Shown piece after piece: positions 23,975 to 35,830 of a stretch of DNA of 64,000 nt. Under the pieces are notes generated by a model. The model had not been told where the DNA came from, ran no database searches, and saw nothing but the letters and a program-made list of their open reading frames with translations. The stretch covers positions 1 through 64,000 of the forward strand of contig VDMD01000013.1 of the NCBI GenBank assembly GCA_007026445.1. Reading direction: 5' to 3'. The position numbers and the translations under genes are program-made. The stretch is from Schizophyllum amplum (taxonomy: Eukaryota; Basidiomycota; Agaricomycetes; Agaricales; Schizophyllaceae). Position 1 is the first letter of the stretch, and every line of letters starts with the position of its first letter.

Positions 23975-24857
23975 ATGGGCTACCCAGGTGCGTGATTTTA
24001 GTCATTTTCCCTCACGGTTCAATCGTCCTGATACATTACCCCCAGCCCACTGCCATCCCAAGCTTCCCTCTGACCAAGTACCCCTGATCCTACAAGTGCT
24101 CTGCGCCAACGCGAAGAGCCATACCCCCAATGCTACCCCGTCACGTCACCCTGGCCTGCGACAGCCAACGCTCCCTGCCCCACCAACTTCCCGCATATCT
24201 TACGGATCTATGCTGCGCTGTCTGATCTCTTCACTTTGAATACTCAATGTTACTCGCCAAATGATTATGGATAGGTATATAGCTACCTTGATTGGGTGCC
24301 CGATAATTAATGTCTCTTGTATCTCATTGCGTGAATGGACTGGTCTGCTACTTTTACCTACGATGTTCCTCCTCTTCCATGTATTATAGGTAGGTCTTCC
24401 GGAAATCTTCCCTTGGCTCGGCCATCCATGCTGCGCGTACCCAGCAAGATCCGTGCTCCCTTACAATGGTAGAACCATCGAGAATGCTTGAGTACAGCTG
24501 GCTGATTGACTTAGTTGTGCACTGCCCGCCCGCTGACGTCTGGCCATCTTGCGCCGTATCACCAATGAATTCGTGGGCGTGCCATGCAAAACCACGTTCT
24601 CACGGTTGAACACGGCACGCCGCTCACGTGCCGAGATGCCGACAAAGGAGGAAAAATGCAGTGCCAAATCCGGTGACCTTTGTTCCCGACCAGATTAACT
24701 AAACAGCAGCACACGCCAGCCGCGAATTTCACTCCGCGCTACGCTCACTGTTCCTGGATACCTACCTACCAGCCTCATTCGCGGTGAAATCCAGTGCGGA
24801 GAATCGCTTGCCACCAGCAAATCATCGCCACGACTTGCGCCGCCCCCACCCTACAAG
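23975..24857. other. Spacer before MTG1
   Basis: It holds the 3' flank of the basic protein gene and the promoter of the GTPase gene. No coding pattern or repeat of note. Confidence 0.5.
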
Positions 24858-26433
24858 ATGTCCACAGCACTTGTTGTTCGTCCAGCTCTGCCCAACCCAA
24901 CATCATGGTATCCAGGCCACATGACGAGGTTGACGAGAATGCTTCCGATGCACCTTTCGCGTACGCATGTCGTGCTCGAAGTGAGAGACTGCAGGATGCC
25001 TCTCACAACAGTAAACAGACAATTTGACGGTGAGCGCATTGTTCTTTCTTCCTTCTGTCTCAAAAGATCACCAGCTCTTTCGAAGTTTGACGAGCTGATT
25101 CCTCTCTTTTTTCAGAAACTTTGCGGAGATGGAAGATTGACCGGGGACGGGATCCTCTCACGACGCTGCCTCGGTTTGATACCGGGATGGCCTGCGAGCA
25201 CTACGTCGTGCTCAACAAGCGTGACCTAATGCCTTCCTGGGGAGTCGAGGTATGTTTTGTACTAGGGTTCTGCGATATGCTTCTAATCAGGTTCACTGTG
25301 GTAGCCATTGAGGCATGCTCTCAGAAATCTGGCTCCGTTCAGACCGACTTTCTTCACTTCGACCTCAACAATGTCCGAGGTAAAGGAACTGAGGAATGCT
25401 CTCGTAAGTATGTTGTCATCGTCTTTCTCTATTTGCCTGCTTGCTTACATCATGTGTCCTTAGACGTCGCGAAGCGACATCCACATATACCAGAGTTGAA
25501 CGTTCTTGTCCTCGGCATGCCCAACGTCGGCAAATCTTCTCTGCTCAACGCGCTTCGGACAGTCGGTATACAAGGCCGTAAGCCACATATTCACCTTCCT
25601 GCTTTATAATCTGTTAACGTTTCACAAGGGACGGCGAAGGCTCTACAGACTTCCGCTCAGCCTGGTCGCACGCGGTCCATCTCGACGCCGCTCAAACTGA
25701 ATGTGTCGCCCCCTGTCTATGCGTACGATACACCCGGGTTGATGGTTCCCTTTCTCGGCCACGGCGAGACAGGCGCCGAGCGTGGCGCCAAGTTCGCCCT
25801 CATGTGTAAGCCAGCTCAGTTGTTAACGGTCCACGACTCATGACTTCCGTAGCTGGCTTAAAAGAAGGCTTGTACGACATCCACAACATAGCATCGTACC
25901 TCCTGTACAAACTGAACTCTTTGAACCCGGAGTGTGAGTCCCGTGGGCTTCGTTCTCCCGGTGTCGGCGCTTAAAGTCACTTTCTAGCGCCCGCGTACCT
26001 CCCACTGATACCGCGCGACGCGGAACCGACGAACGACGTCGACGAGCTTCTTGCACTGATTGCCAAGAAGCATAACATGCTGCGCACAGGCGGCGTGCTA
26101 GATGTCGACCGCGCCGCCAATTTGTTCGTTAACTGGTGGCGCGACACAGGCGCACTGCCACCTGACTCCGGCGCTGCACTTCCTACGCTGCCGTCCGCGT
26201 CTAATCCTCAGATTACCGGGTGGGGTTTTGACTTTCAGTGGGAGCTTGCACCGCACGAGATTAACTCGGCCGGCGATCCATTGCTCATTCAGGCAAAAAT
26301 GGAGGAGTGCATTGTTAAGCACTGGCAGCAAGAACAGAAGGACGAGAGCGAGGGCTCGAACCTCAGTCTGCGCCAGCAGCGGAAGCGCTCCATAGCGGAG
26401 AAGAGTCTGAAGAGACAGAAGCTGATTCAGTAG
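24858..26433 (+). CDS. MTG1: Mitochondrial ribosome-assembly GTPase Mtg1 (circularly permuted)
   Basis: YlqF/RbgA-type GTPase with the motifs in permuted order. N-terminal SWYPGHMTR and VVLEVRDCRMP come first, then G4 NKRD in YVVLNKRDLMP, then G1 GMPNVGKSSLLNAL, G2-region QPGRTRSI and G3 YDTPGLMVP. Members bind late large-subunit intermediates, and the mitochondrial form matures the mitoribosome on the matrix side of the inner membrane. About seven exons with short introns (starting near 25029, 25250, 25405, 25578, 25806, 25935). The C-terminal part ends in a basic segment (LRQQRKRSIAEKSLKRQK) suited to rRNA contact. The start at 24858 directly opens MSTALVVRPALP, an N-terminus without acids. 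The YPGHM motif and the order of G motifs make the family call firm. Confidence 0.92.
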
Positions 26434-26716
26434 ATGGCGTGACTGGACAGTGGATAGGCGCGCGCTTGTCGATGGGTTTGACACTGGGTACAATGGGGAG
26501 TCCCGTCAAGTATCCAAAACGGCGGCGCATCGATGGACACATTACACACTTTCACTCTACTTACTAGGAATTTTACAGTAATAACTCATACTTATCTGAT
26601 GCTGTTGAAGCTTGGACGCGAAGAATGATGATACACCGAAGACATGCCGTACATGGCGGTGCAGCACACGCCTCTCATCATGACATTACAAGACGTGAAT
26701 AGTCGTATTTACGATG

Positions 26717-29096
26717 CTACTTGCGTTTTTTCCCGCTGAGGCGGCTCGACCGTCTGCGCGCACTCATGGACTCATCCTCAATCGATCCCCAGCTCGTAGC
26801 TGGCCCCGCCACGCTCGACCGCTTCTTTGGCTTGCGCACCTTCTCCTTCACCGGTGGCGGAAGTTCAGAAACCCTGTCATGGTCGTCCTCTGGCGCAGAC
26901 TCCTCGACAGGGGGCGGCGCGAAGGATCCCGGAACAGACTGCATCAGCGATTCGTGCTCGCCGTCCGACCGCCCGTTTGCAGGTGACTTCCCATTGCGGC
27001 GCGCCTTTCCATTCGTCTGCGCCTTCGGTGCTCGCACGGGCGAGGGCGTAGGCTGTAGCACTGGCGCCTGGGCAGGAGGTGGCGTCATCGGCTCTGGCGT
27101 AGACCAGCCGCCCGGCACAACCGCGCGGCGCGCTGGAGATCGTGCAACTTGGGGCTCAACGTGCATTGATGCGTCGCCGTCATCTTCGAGCTCCTCGAGC
27201 CCGCGCACGGCCTCCTCCGCGTCCCACATTGACGTGTCGCCGGCCATGGCCGAAGCGCGGAGAGACGCGTCCGGCGTGAAGGATCCCAGCCCGCGCACAG
27301 CCTCCTCCTCTTCCATCCGTAAGTCATCGTTCATAGTCACGTCCGCGAGCGGTACCATTTTGAAGGGGTCACGACTGCTAGCCGATGGCTGGAAAAATGC
27401 ATTTCCGCGTAGAGCGGACGAGGATGGCGGCGGACCGCCGGTGCTCGTACGCAGGGATCGCCCGTTCGTGCTGCTGCGCAAAGGGCCGGCCATTGTCGAC
27501 CCGGAGAGCGATATCTGCGGCATTCCGTTGTTCGACCCCGTCGAGATAGTTGACGCAAACAAGGGACTGGACGTCGAGGTTGTCGACGCGAACAGAGGAT
27601 TGGAGGCCGAGGTCGTCGACGCGAAAAGGGATCTGTGTGAAGACGTCGTAGAAGCGAACAGTGGGTTGGACGTGGAAGTGGATGCGAACAATGGGTTGTT
27701 GGACACGGTAGAAGACGCGAGTGACTGATTCGCTGCCTGAGCCATTGGGTTTGAGCCAAACAGCGTCGATGTGGATGCTCCCAGTATAGACCGGTTGCGC
27801 GACCCGAAGAGACTGGAGTCCCCACCCGGCGAGCTTTGAAAGGAGCTATCCATCGCAGCCGTGGCTTCGGCCAGCCTTTTCGAAAGTGGCCTCTTCTTTG
27901 TTCCTGAGTCGTCTGAGGGGAGATCGAGCGCGAGTTCCTTGCTGACGGCTGGCGTCGAAATCGTCCTGACAGGTCCTCGAATGACATCGGCGTCGAGCAT
28001 GGCCCGCTCAACTGAGGGCAGAGCATCAACCAATTCCTGGATCATTTTGCGGCGGCCCTCATCCCCGCCCTTGGGCCAACCCTCTTTGAGAGGCACGGAG
28101 CAGAAACGGCGGTCGAGTTTTATGGCGTCGACGTATCTGCCTACTTGAACCAGTCGCGTGCATGCAAGGTCTTGCAGGATGTACAGTGCAGGCGGCGTCA
28201 GCCACGCTGGCGTCTTGGTGCAGATATCTTGCAGTAGGTTTTCGTCGCCTTTGGTCAAAGGAATGGACAGAAATTGCGACAGTGCGTCGGGGCGAAGAGC
28301 TGCACGAGCTTGTCAATATGTGTGGCCAGCAAGCAGATCGACAACGTACGCGTGACGGTCCACCTCAAGAGCTTCTCCAGTAGGCGCGCACGCGTCCTGT
28401 CGTGGAAGGTCCTAACAAATTGCCACGCGTCCAGCAAGCTGCCTTCCGCCAAGCAAATGGTGTACAGGTCGATGTCGTCCGGCTCCGTAAGGAGTGGTTG
28501 CGCGCTCCGTACGTACTTGACGATCAGTTGCGGCTTGTTCTCGAGGTCGATAGCTTGCATGATCTTGGACGCGTAGTCCCTGTTCAAGCGAGGGTCCGAC
28601 AGGTTCGAGATGGCGCGCTGCTCCAGAAGTCAGTATTGTCTGCGAGATAGATAGTAGCAGACGCACCGCAACGTTGTACCCTGAATCAAGGTACCAGTAC
28701 GCATCTGCGAGCGCGACGAACTGCGGCATTATACTCTTCTCCTCGGCGAAGCCCTTCTCCCGCTCGTCCTTGTGCCACTTGAGGAGGAAATAGACCAGAC
28801 AGTTCTTCTTCAGGTTATCATACCTGCTCCCTTCGATGGCGTGGAGCAAGCGCGAGAGACCTGAGACGTCGAGGGGAGGGTACAGCGTGTCTGGTGCACG
28901 GATGCCGCCTGAAGTGAGCAATATATCGAATAGCAACACATCGTTGAGGGCGGCGCGTCGCTGCTCTATTTGTTGTGTGTTCTGGACGTGGAATACGAAG
29001 GGTGAGGTGGAGAAGAGTTTGACATAAGGATGCAGGGACTGCCGGACAGTCAATAACCGCGGTGTTTGGACGCGTGCTGGCGCTTACCTCGTCCAT
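26717..29096 (-). CDS. ELYS-like nuclear pore / chromatin-associated protein
   Basis: The N-terminal exon is only MDE. Then come SLHPYVKLFSTSPFVFHVQN, IEQRRAALNDVLLFDILLTS and a helical array (YDNLKKNCLVYFLLKWHKDE, FVALADAYWYLDSGYNVA, MQAIDLENKPQLIVKYVRS) that match the ELYS alpha-helical domain. In animals and fission yeast ELYS tethers the Nup107-160 complex to chromatin. The C-terminal half is disordered: it holds LFG (near SSLFGSRNR), a run of five LFAST units and a basic end RRSSRLSGKKRK that could bind DNA. The domain call rests on the IEQRR..LND.LLFD signature. The protein is about 730 residues and much shorter than animal ELYS, as known fungal forms are. The final exon is long and free of frameshifts. 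Confidence 0.85.
27536..27720 (-). repeat. In-frame tandem repeats encoding LFAST units in the ELYS-like gene
   Basis: At least five units of the type (N/S)PLFAST(T/S)(S) follow each other in the disordered region. The underlying DNA repeats share TTGTTCGCGTC-like cores with variable spacing, consistent with repeat expansion. The LF pair recalls FG-type nucleoporin repeats without the glycine. Confidence 0.75.
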
Positions 29097-29493
29097 TGTT
29101 CTGGCAAGTCGAAGTGCACGTCGCCCGTTATGTTGCCCCTACAAGTCGTCCTAGACAGCGAGCACGGCAACAGATTGTGGGGATATGCTACAGCGAGTCT
29201 TCGCGACGCGTCCAATGCTTGTGTCAACGAACGAGGCCAGAACAACGCGTGCATGATCGCTTCTGGAACTTGATCATGTGACTACAGCAAGATGGACCCA
29301 TAAAGTCATACAGAAGTTGACTTTACAAGTTTAAGCCCTATATCCCTTTCAAGATAACGGCCAGCCGCTGCACATTAGGCGAACACTAGTATGCCAGATA
29401 AGTACTTCAATCGTTAGTCCATAGATATTGATACAGATAAATCTGATATACACTGTCAGTTCAATTGTTCTCATACTCGATGAGTGAAGTCCT
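29097..29493. other. Spacer between ELYS-like and EH-domain genes
   Basis: Holds the ELYS-like promoter, with a TCATGTGA octamer at 29274-29281 about 180 bp upstream of its start, and the 3' flank of the next gene. Nothing else seen. Confidence 0.5.
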
Positions 29494-31846
29494 TCATAAC
29501 TCTTCGGCTGCCACCTCCGTATAAGCTGGTGGTGGCACACTTTCACCCTCCTCTGGTCCTGCTGATCGACCCGCAGCCGCCAGTCGCTCATTCTCTTCCT
29601 GTACCTCCCGTAGTCTCACTTTCAACTCCTCCGCCTCCCTCTCCGCTGCCTCCATCCTCTCCCGCAGCGCCTCCGCCTCCTCTCGCGCTCTCGCGCGCTC
29701 TCTCCTCACGCTCTCAACCTCCTCCGCCATCCCCTGCACCAGCCGCCGGTCCGCGTCCCGCTCCGACCGCAGCCCCGCCAGTTCCTCCTGCAACCTCTCC
29801 ACACGCTCGTCCCTCGAGTGCCTCAGCGCGTCGTTCTCTTTTGTCAGCGCCACCTGCACCTGCGCAATATCTGCATCAGCCGCATCCGCTGCCTGGAACG
29901 CGCGCAGCGTCTCTTCCTGCTCCGCAATCCTCGCGCGCAGCTCTGGCACGCTGCTGGCTGTTACGGACCCGGTGTCCGGGTCGCCGCGCAGCCTAGCGCG
30001 CAGCCGCTCATTTTCCCCCGTCAGGTCCGCGATGATTGTCTTGTGAATGCCCAGGTCATCCACCGCGCCGCGCAGGCGGGCTACGTCCGCACGCAGGCCG
30101 TCGACGACGAGCTCGAGGAGCCGTCGTTCTGCCTCTACGTCTTCCAGGCGCTTCCGTAACTGGCCGGGCTTGAGCATGTCGCGCGACGACTGGTACAACT
30201 CCCGCGAGGATTGCATCAGTTCGCGCGGCCGTTGCATCAGCTCGCGCGAGGACTGCATGAGGTCGGGTGGCATGCTGGCCATATGCATAAGTGGCTCGCG
30301 ACGCGGCTTGCGGGGCGCAGTGTCGTCAGACGGCTCGCCGCTCGGGATGTACACGGACTTGGAGCGCAGTTTACCACGACGCGAAGGCATGGTGCGCGCT
30401 ATTCTGCCAGGAGAAAGATTCTCTGAGGTTCCACTGCTAGCCGAAGAACTAGCGCGGCGACGCGGCTCTTCGGGTACAGTGAGACCGCTGTTATCGGCAG
30501 TCGGCGAAAGAGATGCTACCGGCACGAAAGGCGCGGCGGAGCCGGAGGCTACGGCAGGGAAAGGAAAATCCCCGGGGGAGTATGCGGAGGCAGAGTTGGG
30601 CGACAGCAAGTCACCGGCAGAGGACGAGGGAGGAATCACCAATTGTGGCACAGGCATCGGCACTCTGGGAGACGATGGCGCTGTAGTGGGCGATACCGAG
30701 GGCACTCGAGGCGACATTGATGGCAGTCGAGGCGAAGTCCGCGAAGACGAAGGGCCGACCGCGTCACCGTCCGTCGGCGAACGAGGGAGCGCCTTAGCCT
30801 TAGCGGCCTCAACCTTGATGCCCTCGCGCGCGAAAATGTATATCTCTTCGGGCAAGGCTGCGGGTAGCACCTCCAGCTTTCCGGATACAGTAGTTTGCGT
30901 GAGGTACATTGCGATGGCAAAGTCCGCCGCATCAAGGAACCCGCGGCGCTGCACATCTGCGAGGGCCCTGTGCTGCATGTCAGCGTCGATGTACCGGACG
31001 TGAGAGAAACTCAGCAGGATTTACCAAATTTGCGAGAGTCGTGCGATCGACAACTTGGATCTGTTCAGCAGCTCCTGCGCCTTGTCGGCTGGAAGAATAC
31101 TTTTAGTCAAGTTCGAGCGCGTGAGTCGATGAAAAATGAAAATTTACCGTCGAGGATCCCGTCCGCCGCCCCCGCATTCCTGAACATATGCAAGTACTTG
31201 CTCCGCTTCTGGGCGCTGAAGGGTGGCAGCTCCTCCAACTTGGGCGTCAGCTCCGGGATCGCAATGCGTGGAAGTGGGCCGGCTACAAATCAGATGTTCA
31301 GCAGTCCGACTCGCTGTAGACCGAGGCGCTTCATCGTACGTGCGTACAGCTGATGAGAACGTACTCACGTTGTGCCAGGGTCTCCCGACCCACCTCTACG
31401 GGGGCCTGCGCCCACCCGAGCAGGCGCATCGCTGCCGCGACGCCCGTGCGCGTAAGCCGTCCACTGCCGTTGTCGTCAACGAAAGAGAGGCGACTCTCAA
31501 CGGGCTGCGCGCGCCCAGCTTCGTCTACGAGCTCCCAGATGCGAAACAGTACCGGGGGCGAGAGGCCTTCCGCGCGAGAGAAAACGGCGACAGCAGTGTC
31601 GCCAGAGAGTGTGTTGGAGGTGGTATCAGTGTGAGTGTCTCGGCTTAGCTCGGCGGCAGACGAGGGCTCCCAGGAGAGGGTGACGGTACGCGAGTCTCTG
31701 GAGAGAGTATAAGAGTCGATGGGGGAGTTTGGCTCGCTGGGTTGCGTAGTGCTGGAAGGGCTGTAAGGACCGCCTGGTTTGTTTGCGACCTTCAAGATAC
31801 GGTCTGCAAGCGCGAGCTCGTCCACGGTGGCGGTGAATCCCGACAT
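29494..31846 (-). CDS. EH-domain coiled-coil protein (Eps15/Ede1-like endocytic scaffold)
   Basis: The start MSGFTATVDELALADRIL (31844-31846) leads a first EH-like region (DTAVAVFSRAEGLSP, FVDDNGSGRLTRTG with an EF-hand-type loop). A second EH domain is split over short exons (HMFRNAGAADGILDG, LSIVRLSQIWNLV, RRGFLDAADFAIAMYLTQ). After a Ser/Pro-rich stretch come tandem RELMQSS-type heptads and a coiled coil of more than 200 residues. The end is PPPAYTEVAAEEL, with a PPxY motif that could bind Rsp5-type ligases. EH proteins bind NPF peptides and organise clathrin endocytosis, and the coiled coil would dimerise it. The two EH regions followed by a coiled coil fit Eps15/Ede1 better than End3/Pan1. 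About 700 residues. Confidence 0.85.
30178..30275 (-). repeat. Tandem heptad-coding repeat (RELMQSS type)
   Basis: About four to five consecutive 21-bp units encode LMQSSRE, LMQRPRE, LMQSSRE, LYQSSRD. They sit at the entry to the long coiled coil of the EH-domain protein. Confidence 0.75.
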
Positions 31847-32453
31847 GATCGACTGCAACTTGATTGCGACTCAAATGAACTGAAGCTGTGGGGGTTGCTA
31901 TTGTTGCAGCTGTGCGCGCCGCAGGACGAGGCCCGCTGCGAGTAGAGACGAGATTTCACCCAAGCTTTATGTCGTGCCTATACGAGGGGGAGGAGAGAAG
32001 CGGAGGAAGGAGGTTATTGCTGGGGAGGTATGTTGATAGGAAGAGGTATAATGAGGCAGTGCGCGTCGACCATGGCGCCCCGTTTATGACGATCGGCGGC
32101 TGATCGGCGGGCCGCACAATCCGCCCGACCACGGCAACTTGACGGCGACCAGCCTCCTCTTCAGAGTCTTCTGAATTGGTCTGTCATGCAACGCGAAATG
32201 CACTGCGAAAATGGCAAAGGTCTGGCTTACACCGTCCTTGTGAAGGACAACTTCAAGTCTTCAACGGGACTCGAGAGGACTCGAGTGTGTGATTCGGTAA
32301 CTGCCGGAGTCGAGGGAAGAGGGCGACTTTCTCAAGACTTCTCTCGTTCCGCCACTACATGGGACATTGACGGACGCAGGGAGATCCCGCGCTCGACGAT
32401 GCTAGATAGCGGCATCGGGTGCTGCTTCTACCCATCTAGTTGTTGAAGAATTC
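31847..32453. promoter_or_regulatory. Divergent promoter region, EH-domain gene and second PPR-like gene
   Basis: The region lies between starts pointing outward. It must hold both promoters. Its only open frames are short, and no named motif stands out. Confidence 0.5.
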
Positions 32454-34661
32454 ATGAACACACGGGCGACCCAAATCGCTGCACCGCATCTGCGGCATGG
32501 ACCAGGAGCTCCTGCTACCGTCCCCCGCTTCGGTGAGTAAACCTTGATTTTCAGCTACATCTATGTCTTATTTATTTTTGCAGCGCACAAGATCAAGACA
32601 CGATTCCTATATTGCCCTCCCCTACGCACGAATGCGCAAGCAGCTCTCTCTACAGCGCAGATGCGCCGGGCATCGTCATATAGCAATACCCGAAGATCTA
32701 CTTCTAGGCCGCCATGGGCCTCAGCGGCCCCAATGCCACGGGCTGAAGACCTGGACAGCGAGCGGCTCGCCACTCTGGTGTCTCTGAACCACTTCGAAGC
32801 CGCTCTGCGCTATCACGGACACCTAGTCGCCGCTAGCGTTCCCATTCCGCCCGATCGCGTGTACGCCAAGGCGGCTTTAGCTGCCCTTGAACGCTCCTCA
32901 CAACCAGACCGTATCAATGTCTTCTCGACCTGGTTCCGCCTCGTCCCGGACGCCGATCCCTCTCTCGACCTCCGCCCCATCCGCGCCGCACTCCTCGAGA
33001 CGGGCACCCCTGCCACCAACCTCAGCCTCATCGCCCGCTTCGCCGTCCTCGCCGCGGAGAAGGGATACAGCCAGCGTGTCTGGCCAGACGTGCTGCAGCT
33101 GCTCATCACACACTCCACGCTCGCATTCGCCACCCGGCTCATGGTCGAACACGAGTTCGCCGCCGTGTCGTATGTGCTGAAGGCCGGCTCCGGGCGCGAG
33201 CCTGAGGTGCGCGGGCGGCTGCGCGACCAGTCTGTGCGCGCGTGCATCAAGGCGGACTGGCCGGAGGCGGCTGCTGCGCTGCTGCTGACCGCCGAAGGCC
33301 TCTACGTGCCCACGCGCCTCCACGGTGCTGTGATTGCGATGCTCGAGGAACGCGGCGCGCCGATGGAGAAGCTGGACCAGCTGCGCGTCGCTCGGGACGC
33401 ATCTGCGCGCTATCGGCGCTTCGAGGGGCGGATTGCGCTGCCGGGCGATCTCCTGATGCAGCTGCGCGAGGTGCGCACGGCTATCCGCGCCCGCATCCTC
33501 GACAAGTACCTCGACGTGCCCGACTTCCTCGTCGCGTACGATAAGATGAAGCCCAACCAGCGTGTGCTGCAGATCCTGAAGTCGCGCGCTCTCATGCGTA
33601 GCGACGAGACAGCTCGCTCTTGGCTCAATGCTGAGTTCTTCCTCTTGCGGCACAAGAATCATGGCAACCGCTCTCTCACGCTCTTTGTCTCCAACTTTAC
33701 GCTCGAGGGCTTTTCGTCGGACGCGCAGGCGCTCATCACCGGGATTGCAGATATGCGACATGTTGGCCCGGTTTCACCGCGCGTGCCCAAGCCTATGGTC
33801 CTCCCTTCACACTTGCAATGGTACGTCTGGCACGCGCTAGTGCTCTGCAGTTCGAGACGGACGGACCTTCATCAGCGGCTCTTCGACGCGTACGTCGATG
33901 CCGCCAATCGTGTCACGCCTGAAGCACTCGTCGCGGGCGGGGCACGTCAGGTACTGAAGGCCTTCATGAGCGCCTTCGCCCGCTTCGGGCAACCGGGCGA
34001 CCTCCAGCGCGTTTGGGACGTGATGGATCATCTGGGCATCCAGCCAGCCCGCGGGCACTACGAGTTGCTGGCGCGGACTCTCGCGCAGTCGGGCGACATC
34101 GACGGCGCCCTGCGGGTGTTGCAGAACACGCCCCGCCCCGCGTCGTACGCCATGGTCATCGCGGGCCTGCTTGACAAGGAAATGGTTGGCGCGGCACAGA
34201 GCGTGGCGATGGCCATGAAAATGCGCCTCGGGAAGGAGGTCAGCGAAGACAACTCGCTGATTGACGCGCGGTTGGGCGCGACGATGAAGGAGCTTGACCA
34301 GCAGACGGAGAAGGCGCTGGAGGTTTTCACGGCGGAAAGGGTGCGGGCGCTGGAGGCGAGCGGGATGCAGCCCACGCCAGCCGACATCGAGCTGCTGGCG
34401 ACGAGTGCGGCGCGGGTGGGGCGCGTGGATGGAGCAATCCGTATGCTGGAGAAGACAACGGACGCACACACGCATTGTGTGGTCGTCGAGGAATTGCTGA
34501 AGGCAGGTATGACTGATGCTGCCATCCGAGTGGGGGAGATGATGCAGAGGAGGAGGATTCAGCAGGAGACGCCGGAAGACCGGTCTACGATGCTGCGACT
34601 GAACCGACTGCGACACCAGCTGTACACCGGAGCGAAACGGTCCAAACGAGTAGTGTGGTAG
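32454..34661 (+). CDS. PPR-like mitochondrial protein, paralogue of the gene at 17149
   Basis: Exon 1 (32454-32532) begins MNTRATQIAAPHLRHGPG and continues after a 51-nt intron with HKIKTRFLYCPPLRTNAQ, an Arg-rich, acid-free mitochondrial presequence. The body holds one copy of the module found twice in the other gene (AALRYHGHL, PIPPDRVYAKAALAALE, FSTWFRLVPDAD, LAAEKGYSQRVW). PPR-like turns follow, such as VWDVMDHLGIQPARGHYELL and VERSQ-free helices like TLAQSGDIDGALRVL. About 718 residues. Alignable landmarks shared with the paralogue include FLLRHKNHGNRSLTLF against FLRRRKRDTLLIQVF. It is predicted to bind organellar RNA; the target is unknown. The presequence and the clean splice support the chosen start. 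Confidence 0.8.
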
Positions 34662-35830
34662 CACGTAGATTGGTATTCAACGAGGCTATAGCCTTCGTTT
34701 TGGGACCATTGTCTTGTGATACTCTCGAGCGCCTTGTCTGCGGCATGTCAACATCGCCATGATAAGATGAGAGGCGATGGCGAGGATTCGTTGAGGATTT
34801 GAACCAAATTCCCTAAGTAGCTTGTCTAGGGGGCTCTCACGCTCTTTATTGTCCGGCGAAATCTTGTTTCTAGTAAGCACGTACAAGCAGAACGTGGGAA
34901 GGTCGTCAGTTCGATTCACGGCAGTGCACTTTTTTCGCATTATTTTCCACGTCCGCCCGCGCACGTCTCGGCCTCCGCCCTTCTTCTCTACACATCAGCG
35001 AGGGCATAATTACGCGTCCAGGAGGCGCGCTCGAATGTGCATGCCCTCTGTACTGTGTTTAAAGGACAACTGTATTACCCCCCAAACCGGGAGCTCTTCA
35101 ATGTCCAGCGAAATTCACACAAATCGTTTATAGCACTCAGAATATTGCCCAGGGCTTCTTCGTTTATGAAGAGAAAACAACACTTCAGCGAGGGCTGAGT
35201 GTGCCGGAGTAGGGGCCCGGGGAGCCTGTGGTGACTGGTCACGTGAATTGGATACTCAAGGACCCACTAAATTTGACAAGTTCGGCGGGGCACTCAGTAG
35301 AGGGGGCAGACGACGTCTCAGGTCAAGACGATGATCGTCAGAAGCGAGTCTTGTATTCTCCCTATCGTCGGGAAACCGAGTCTTGTCATTGAAGCCAACG
35401 TGAACTTGTTTGATGGGGCTCCATCTGGCATCGAGCAGTGAGTACTAGTGAGTCGGCGGCCAGGCTTAACATTGTCTTGAGTGCGAGGAAATTCTTAAGC
35501 TTACTGAAGTCAAGGTTGGATATAGTAGTTTCCTCGCACAGACCCGTAAGTAGGAGCACCCCATCAGGGCTGCAGACGACGCTTCGCAACCTTGAACTGA
35601 CATCGACGCACGACGATTCGCCTCGGCGGAATACAAGTCGTCGTGGATAAACGACAGTAGGCCTGGCAGTTCGGAATTGCCAGGCCATCCGGACGAAGTT
35701 CAACTGGACAAGCTAGGGCGCTGCTGGCGGAGCCAGCGCTTATCGAGTTTGAACTTGGAAGACAACATGCAATCGTTATCGGGCCAGCGGGCCGGCATAG
35801 AACAACAGCGGGATCTGCCGACGCGTCAAA
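34662..35830. other. Spacer of about 1.2 kb upstream of ATP10
   Basis: Contains a TCACGTGA octamer (35239-35246). A tRNA B-box-like string followed by a T run lies near 34907-34935, but I rejected it as a tRNA. The minus-strand frame at 35386-35703 has no family resemblance. No transposon ends seen. Confidence 0.45.
35239..35246. promoter_or_regulatory. TCACGTGA octamer
   Basis: Perfect palindromic E-box about 590 bp upstream of the ATP10 start, in a spacer. A bHLH factor predicted to read CACGTG is encoded in the same window. The link is inference only. Confidence 0.3.

Noticed and set aside
26721..27728. Long plus-strand frame opposite the ELYS-like gene
   Set aside because: It mirrors the GC-rich codons and repeats of the true minus-strand exon. 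The minus strand carries the family signature.
29484..29996. Proline-rich plus-strand frame
   Set aside because: It is the reverse complement of the coiled-coil codons of the EH-domain protein, not a separate gene.
34820..34935. B-box-like string (AGTTCGATTCA) followed by a T run, suggesting a tRNA or tRNA-derived element
   Set aside because: The T-arm does not pair in the normal 5+7 geometry, no A box sits at the right distance, and no 7-bp acceptor stem can be formed.
35386..35703. Minus-strand open frame upstream of ATP10
   Set aside because: No motif, no splice support; lies where the ATP10 promoter is expected.
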